A stretch of 64,000 bases of DNA from Topomyia yanbarensis (taxonomy: Eukaryota; Arthropoda; Insecta; Diptera; Culicidae): NCBI RefSeq assembly GCF_030247195.1, contig NC_080672.1:7874001-7938000 (forward strand), given 5' to 3'. The notes beneath the pieces are model-generated. The model was not told the DNA's origin. It made no database searches and saw only the letters and a program-made list of their open reading frames with translations. Position numbers and translations under genes: made by a program. Positions 59,450 to 64,000 of the stretch are shown piece by piece. Each line of letters begins with the position of its first letter. Within the stretch, counting starts at the first letter, position 1.

Positions 59450-61085
59450 AGGTGCTGTTTGCTTCGGATTTGTGGCAGAGCTTTTTCTTGCTGATATATT
59501 TAGCGGCCTTTCAAAGGTAAAAAAAATGTTACGAAGTTTCATTTGCTTGTAATTAGTACAATAATGCATGCATGATGCGCGGCACAAACAACCGATCATG
59601 CAGACGATCCTTGTCGAAGAAAACGCAAAGCAGTCTTGCCAAAAGGTCACCCGACACTAGTTTGAAAGTCCGGTGCGATTGTCACTCAAAATCTTCCCTC
59701 ACTGGAGCAAGGGGTTATTGAAACAGCCAATCCCGTGTTTCAGTACATCCACGCATGCCTAGTTCAAATGAATAACTACACCATCGATCTCAACTTTGTG
59801 AGCGGGCATATAAACGCATTAGTTCTTCATGAATGTCTTGTCGTCAGTAGCGTCATTTGTTTGCTTTAGACAAACTATCACAATCCTGAGCTTATCTGGG
59901 CGAACTTTCGAGATATCTGGAACAGCAGAATATTTCTGCGTCTTGCGGAATATCAGAATACTTCGCGGACTATCTTTGATCCGAAAGAAGATCGGATACG
60001 GTCGAATCCAGTTCAATATGTTTAATTTTAAATGGAAGCTTGGATCTTTGGCAACGAATCTTGTTCGACATACATTTTAGGATCGTTTGAGTCAATTGAA
60101 GAGTACACTTAATATACGGAAGAGTGCCAATATTTGTGGTTTTCCTGAAATTGCAAATCGGACACACCAAAAAATCGGACACACCAAAAAAAGTATTGGT
60201 CTTCATGCAAAATTTGAGCGCAATCAAAAACCAATGTCATGAAGCGTCGAAATCTGGTGTAATTTTGAAAAAATGTCTTTGTGGTATAAGGAATATTTTT
60301 GAATTGAAATAGGACCTGAGTTTGGAAATATATTTTTTATTTTTTTGTATACCAAATGTTTGAAATCAATGAAATGTCTAAATCTGGTGTCAATTCGAAT
60401 TTTTTTTTATTTGAGAATCTAGTTTTAAAAATTAAAAGTACCAAAGAGACAACTTTTGTTAAAATATTTTTTACATCAGAAGATACAAGATCCGTTGTTT
60501 CATGCAGTTCAAAGACATTTGGCATAGAAAATAAATTAAAAGCAGCCTTTTCAAACCCCAGTATCAACTCAAATTCAGAAATCTCCAAACTTCGTAAAGG
60601 CTATCTTAAAACAAAATTCAGGGTGGCAGTAGATCTCGACGATTCATTACATCCTAAACCATTCAGCATAAAAAATTGAGTTCAATTTTCGAATATTCTA
60701 AGGGTTCTTTTGGGTTTTCCACGGGTGAAAATGTTTGCACCTTGGCCGTTGTGCGCAACCCCTTAATTGCGTTCGATTCAGCTTTTTTATGTTGTAATAT
60801 ACAGTCAACTGATTTTCTATTTTGGCCCTCTCTTGTTTATTGAATCTTATTTCTAGTCTTAAGATAGCTGTAAACTTTTTTTTCCTTTGTAAAAAAAAAT
60901 ATTTCAACATTGTAACCTCCTAGTTTTAAGATATCCAAAATGTAAAAACATAAGCATTTGGCACCGCCAAGCTAACGCATTTGTGCCTATCAAATAAACG
61001 AAATGAATAAAAAAAAACTGATTTTCTAAATATACAGTAAAAGATTTGTGACTGGAATTTACATGACATTAACAACAGTCAAACA
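59450..61085 (-). mobile_element. I-clade retroposon, 5' region and ORF1 relic, with a nested retroposon
   Basis: The minus strand reads, from 60020 down, PIFFRIKDSPRSILIFRKTQ, KYSAVPDISKVRPDKLRIVI, CVYMPAHKVEIDGVVI and DVLKHGIGCFNNPLLQ. Then FDKDRLHDRLFVPRIMH is followed by the eroded first CCHC knuckle (HYCTNYKQM in another frame), at about 59640-59540. This is ORF1 to its first zinc knuckle. Upstream, 60080-61085 matches 52080-52868. The match is interrupted at 60820-61015 by a later I-clade 3' insertion. Confidence 0.7.
60820..61015 (+). mobile_element. I-clade retroposon 3' end (196 bp) inserted with a 13-bp target duplication
   Basis: It is flanked by AACTGATTTTCTA at 60807-60819 and 61016-61028. 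The insert carries the family 3' block (cctcctagttttaagatatc, ggcaccgccaagctaacgca) and ends in an A run. The empty site is visible in the paralogous copy at about 52803-52825 (gctgatttcataaatataca). It matches the reverse complement of 28921-29120 closely. Confidence 0.85.
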
Positions 61086-61234
61086 TGAACCACAAAAATA
61101 AGCCTATGGTGCAAGGAAACCCCTGAAAATATCGTCAGAATCATCGAAGCGCTATTCATAAGAAAAGATGACCGTTTAAATCGAATGCGCGTATCGCAAA
61201 AGAGGTATGCTTATTTCACGTCGACTGTCGGTTC

Positions 61235-61720
61235 CATGTATCCTTTTAGAATTCTGAAGAAATATTCAAATTTGGATTCTAAAGGAATACATCTTCTTGT
61301 CATGATTCTGGAGGAATTCAAAATTCTAAGTAAAGATGATGAAAGATGGTGAAGTCTTGCTTAGCAATCTGACGGAATTTTGATCTAAATCTTGTCAAAC
61401 AATTGCTTTGGATTCGCTTCATATTTTGATTGGGCTTTGATGATATCCTGAACAACCTGATGAAAATCCCGCTCAGAGCTCTTGTGTAATCCTGTTTAGC
61501 TTTTCTATTTGAGATTCAAACGGAATCCTGCTTATTATTCTGATGGAACTCTACTCAGTATTTTAACGTTTTATGGGCCCATAATGATTCTTACAGGCAT
61601 TCATTATCAAGATTCCATCAAATAATTAGTAGGATACATCACTGCTTTGAGCAGCGTTTCATCATAAATTGGAAAAGGATTCATTTAGAATCCTGAGAAG
61701 TGTTCAATCCGTTGACAAAC
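61235..61720. repeat. Decayed tandem repeat of GAAT-CTG phrases
   Basis: Repeated phrases such as agaattctgaag, ggattctaaag, gattctggagg, gaatcctgct and attctgatggaa recur at roughly 20-30 bp spacing, with heavy divergence. A similar stretch lies at 49415-49750. No coding content. Confidence 0.45.
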
Positions 61721-64000
61721 TTCCGGGGACAAAAAGAAAACGAACATTAAGAGCTGAGCAATTTTGCTGAAAAACGTAATGCTCCAATTTTCACCGATTT
61801 TTCTTAACGCCGAACGCATAATTTTCAAAAAAAAAATCCTGACATCACTGCTCAACGCAATTTAACCAGCGAACCGGTCACCAAGACGGTGATAATGATG
61901 ACAACCACACAAAACAAGACATTTTTTTTTTTGTGTTGTGAGAATATCGTCACTTTTTTCCTATCGTAAATTTAAAATAAAATAAAACGATACCAGCACC
62001 GATCGCATTTCTGTGGCCTGTTGTTCTCCAGGGTCATAAATAAAACCAAGAGAGGACAGAAGTGAATAAATAAAACTCCCGTACGGGAAAGGAATGGAAC
62101 GCAGAAGACAGTCGCATCACCCGTCACACCATCAGGAAGAGGAAAATCAACATAATTTTGCTCGAAATACTCTCGCACTTTACGAGCAACACCAGCAATG
62201 GCATTTGATGGTGAACCAGCAACTATTACACTTGACAACCGGTGGGAAATGGGTTGACTTCGGGACGGGAATTTCCGTGTTGGTTTGAGCTAGAGAGGCC
62301 GGAAAGAAGGAAGGAAGGAAGCAAAGCGGATGATGTATGTTGAATGAAATTCTTCTCGCTCCAAACCAGCGTTTTAAAATGTCCCACACACGACCGGCAT
62401 TATAGACTGCTGCTGCAAAGCAGGCCATGCTCATATATCAAGCAGGCCGTGAGTCGAAACACACTCGAAAACGAGCGAGGATGTGATGTTGGATGAACAA
62501 GTGAAAACACAAATCACCGCTCTGGAAATTCAAAATATCTCGCAAGTGCCTTGTTGTTGGTGAGGAGGGATGCAGGAGGCGCGGTAAAGAAGACACGATA
62601 AATAGAAGATGAATATGAAAATTCGTTTCAGCTTTTCCTTTGAGTCTGAATGTTTTATTAATGTTGGTAGGTGCGCGCAGGTAAAAGGGTACTTTTCGTG
62701 CAGCTTTGAAGTCGTTTGTGGCAAACCGCTGAAATCAGACTAAATAATTCTGGTTTTCTATAGAGCTCAATTATCCTAATAAGATTAACGGTTCGAAAGC
62801 ATCTTTTGACAGTTGTAGTGGATGGCAGAAATTTTCCACTCGGGCCCACATCATCGAAACAAGCAAGCTGGGTCTCATTCAAACTTTGCACCATTCTTGA
62901 AAATTATCCGCAGCATTTCCATTGTCATTCACAAAAGTGATCCCGGCCTGCTGCTGCTACTGAGGGCCACATGTTTTCCTTCTGCAGGCCTACCGGGCAC
63001 GAGATCAAGGCAGGTTTGATGCTTTTATTTTCCTTTCGTAGTGAAAACGTACTCATTTTAGTACCGACGGTACACAAACAGACAACGAAGACACGGCCTG
63101 CTTTGCATTCAAAGCACTTCGGAGTAGATTTTCTCCAACTTCTATATTTATTTATTCATTACTAAGAACATACATCATTCTTCTTTTCCTCTCCGGTGCG
63201 GATCATTCCCCGTTGCCGCTGTTTAGTATATTGCGTTCACTTCATATCAACCGTGTTTCCTCTCCACACTAACTGACTATTATGAGATTCAAGGGGTTAT
63301 TTTTAGCAACGGAAAACAGCCTTAGTTGAAAGACTTTCTCCCTTGGGTACAAGTTGGAACCCGTTCGGCGGAACATGCATCCACAGACGAGTTTTGCTAC
63401 ACCTGTTTGTTTGTATGGAAAAATGTGATGTCCAAAATCGAGTTTCCTGTTTTTTATTTCTCCGCTGTTTAGATTGAGGATAGTGAAAAATTATTTTCAT
63501 TACCAACACGCGAGTGAAAATGCCATTAATTTATCTCGGTATTAAAATAGATATTTCAAACTCTTTCGATTAGTTTTGTTCAATTTACATTACTTATAAG
63601 TAGGCATTCGCAGATATAGCGATCGTCTGGTTTTTGTAAGTCTTGATGTTTTACCACTCACCGATAATTATGAGGAAGAAACTGAAATTCGGTGCTACAA
63701 AATGGAATATTGGATACTCTTCTGATGCTTGATTCTAAGTTTGTTTAGTTCCTTCGTTTATTATTTTGCAAAGATTTCTAATTTCTCAGTTGTTTCTTTA
63801 TTTTTTAGCTATATATTATTTCAGTGTTTTAGTCTCCAAACCCTTTTCATATCACATATTTTCATTCAAAATCTGAATCCCGGACGGTACGATTCCTCAA
63901 TATGCAAAAGATACCATCTTTCAATCTCCAATGACCTTAGTCTTCAAACCTGTAAGCACCGCGCGAGTGAAGGAAAAGAACGAGCGTTCACATCAATAAG
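61721..64000. other. No recognised gene or repeat
   Basis: Open frames on both strands (61972-62238 minus, 62094-62288 plus, 62822-63019, 63303-63509) have no recognised domain. A good acceptor-like ttttccttctgcag lies at 62973-62986, but no convincing exon follows. Possible single-copy host DNA. Confidence 0.4.

Noticed and set aside
62094..62288. Gln/His-rich 64-codon frame as a host gene
   Set aside because: It has no recognisable domain and an equally long antisense frame; low-complexity composition alone is not evidence.
62973..63012. Micro-exon after the acceptor-like ttttccttctgcag
   Set aside because: No convincing donor or protein match follows, and isolated acceptor-like sequences are common.

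Overview
This 64 kb window looks like insect nuclear DNA. It is AT-rich, has no intact host gene that I can recognise, and is packed with decayed, mutually nested transposable elements. The mix (several I-clade non-LTR retroposons, CR1/L2-like and LOA-like non-LTR elements, tRNA-derived SINEs, a foldback element, a hAT-like element, a mariner relic, a Helitron relic and many MITEs) and the wording of the I-clade proteins fit a culicine mosquito, probably Aedes. That assignment rests on remembered family sequences, not on a host gene.

Layout. 0.1-1.2 kb: an unidentified coding relic and a non-LTR reverse transcriptase scrap. 4.1-6.6 kb: a foldback element with a 9-bp target duplication inside an outer inverted repeat. 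7.1-8.2 kb: the 3' end of an I-clade element, minus strand. 9.6-13.5 kb: a second copy of the unidentified relic, then an internally deleted I-clade element, plus strand. 14-19.7 kb: MITEs, a mariner relic and a 243-bp TA microsatellite. 20.5-23.9 kb: CR1-like reverse transcriptase (minus), a PHD-finger Gag-like relic (minus) and a LOA-like reverse transcriptase relic (plus). 26.5-27.8 kb: a tandem duplication, a Helitron helicase tail and an exon-like segment. 28.9-29.7 kb: a 5'-truncated I-clade 3' UTR. 33.65-37.13 kb: an inverted counterpart of the 10.5-13.5 kb I-clade copy. 37.1-41.16 kb: the best-preserved element, a CR1/L2-like retroposon whose ORF2 has one premature stop and one frameshift. 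43.2-48.8 kb: hairpins, a MITE and a 4-kb hAT-like element that hosts a SINE, a large foldback and a Helitron end. 51.4-56.25 kb: two I-clade copies head to head, with a tRNA-like sequence inside a near-perfect 51-bp inverted repeat. 57-61.1 kb: a MITE, a second CR1-like copy and another I-clade ORF1 relic with a nested retroposon. The stretches 29.7-33.6, 41.2-43.2 and 61.7-64 kb hold nothing I can name and are the best places for single-copy host sequence.

The elements do not work together as a pathway; their relations are those of parasites and substrates. The paired copies are the most informative part. They give empty sites, shared 3' ends (probable reverse-transcriptase recognition structures) and independent deletion endpoints that date and order the insertions.
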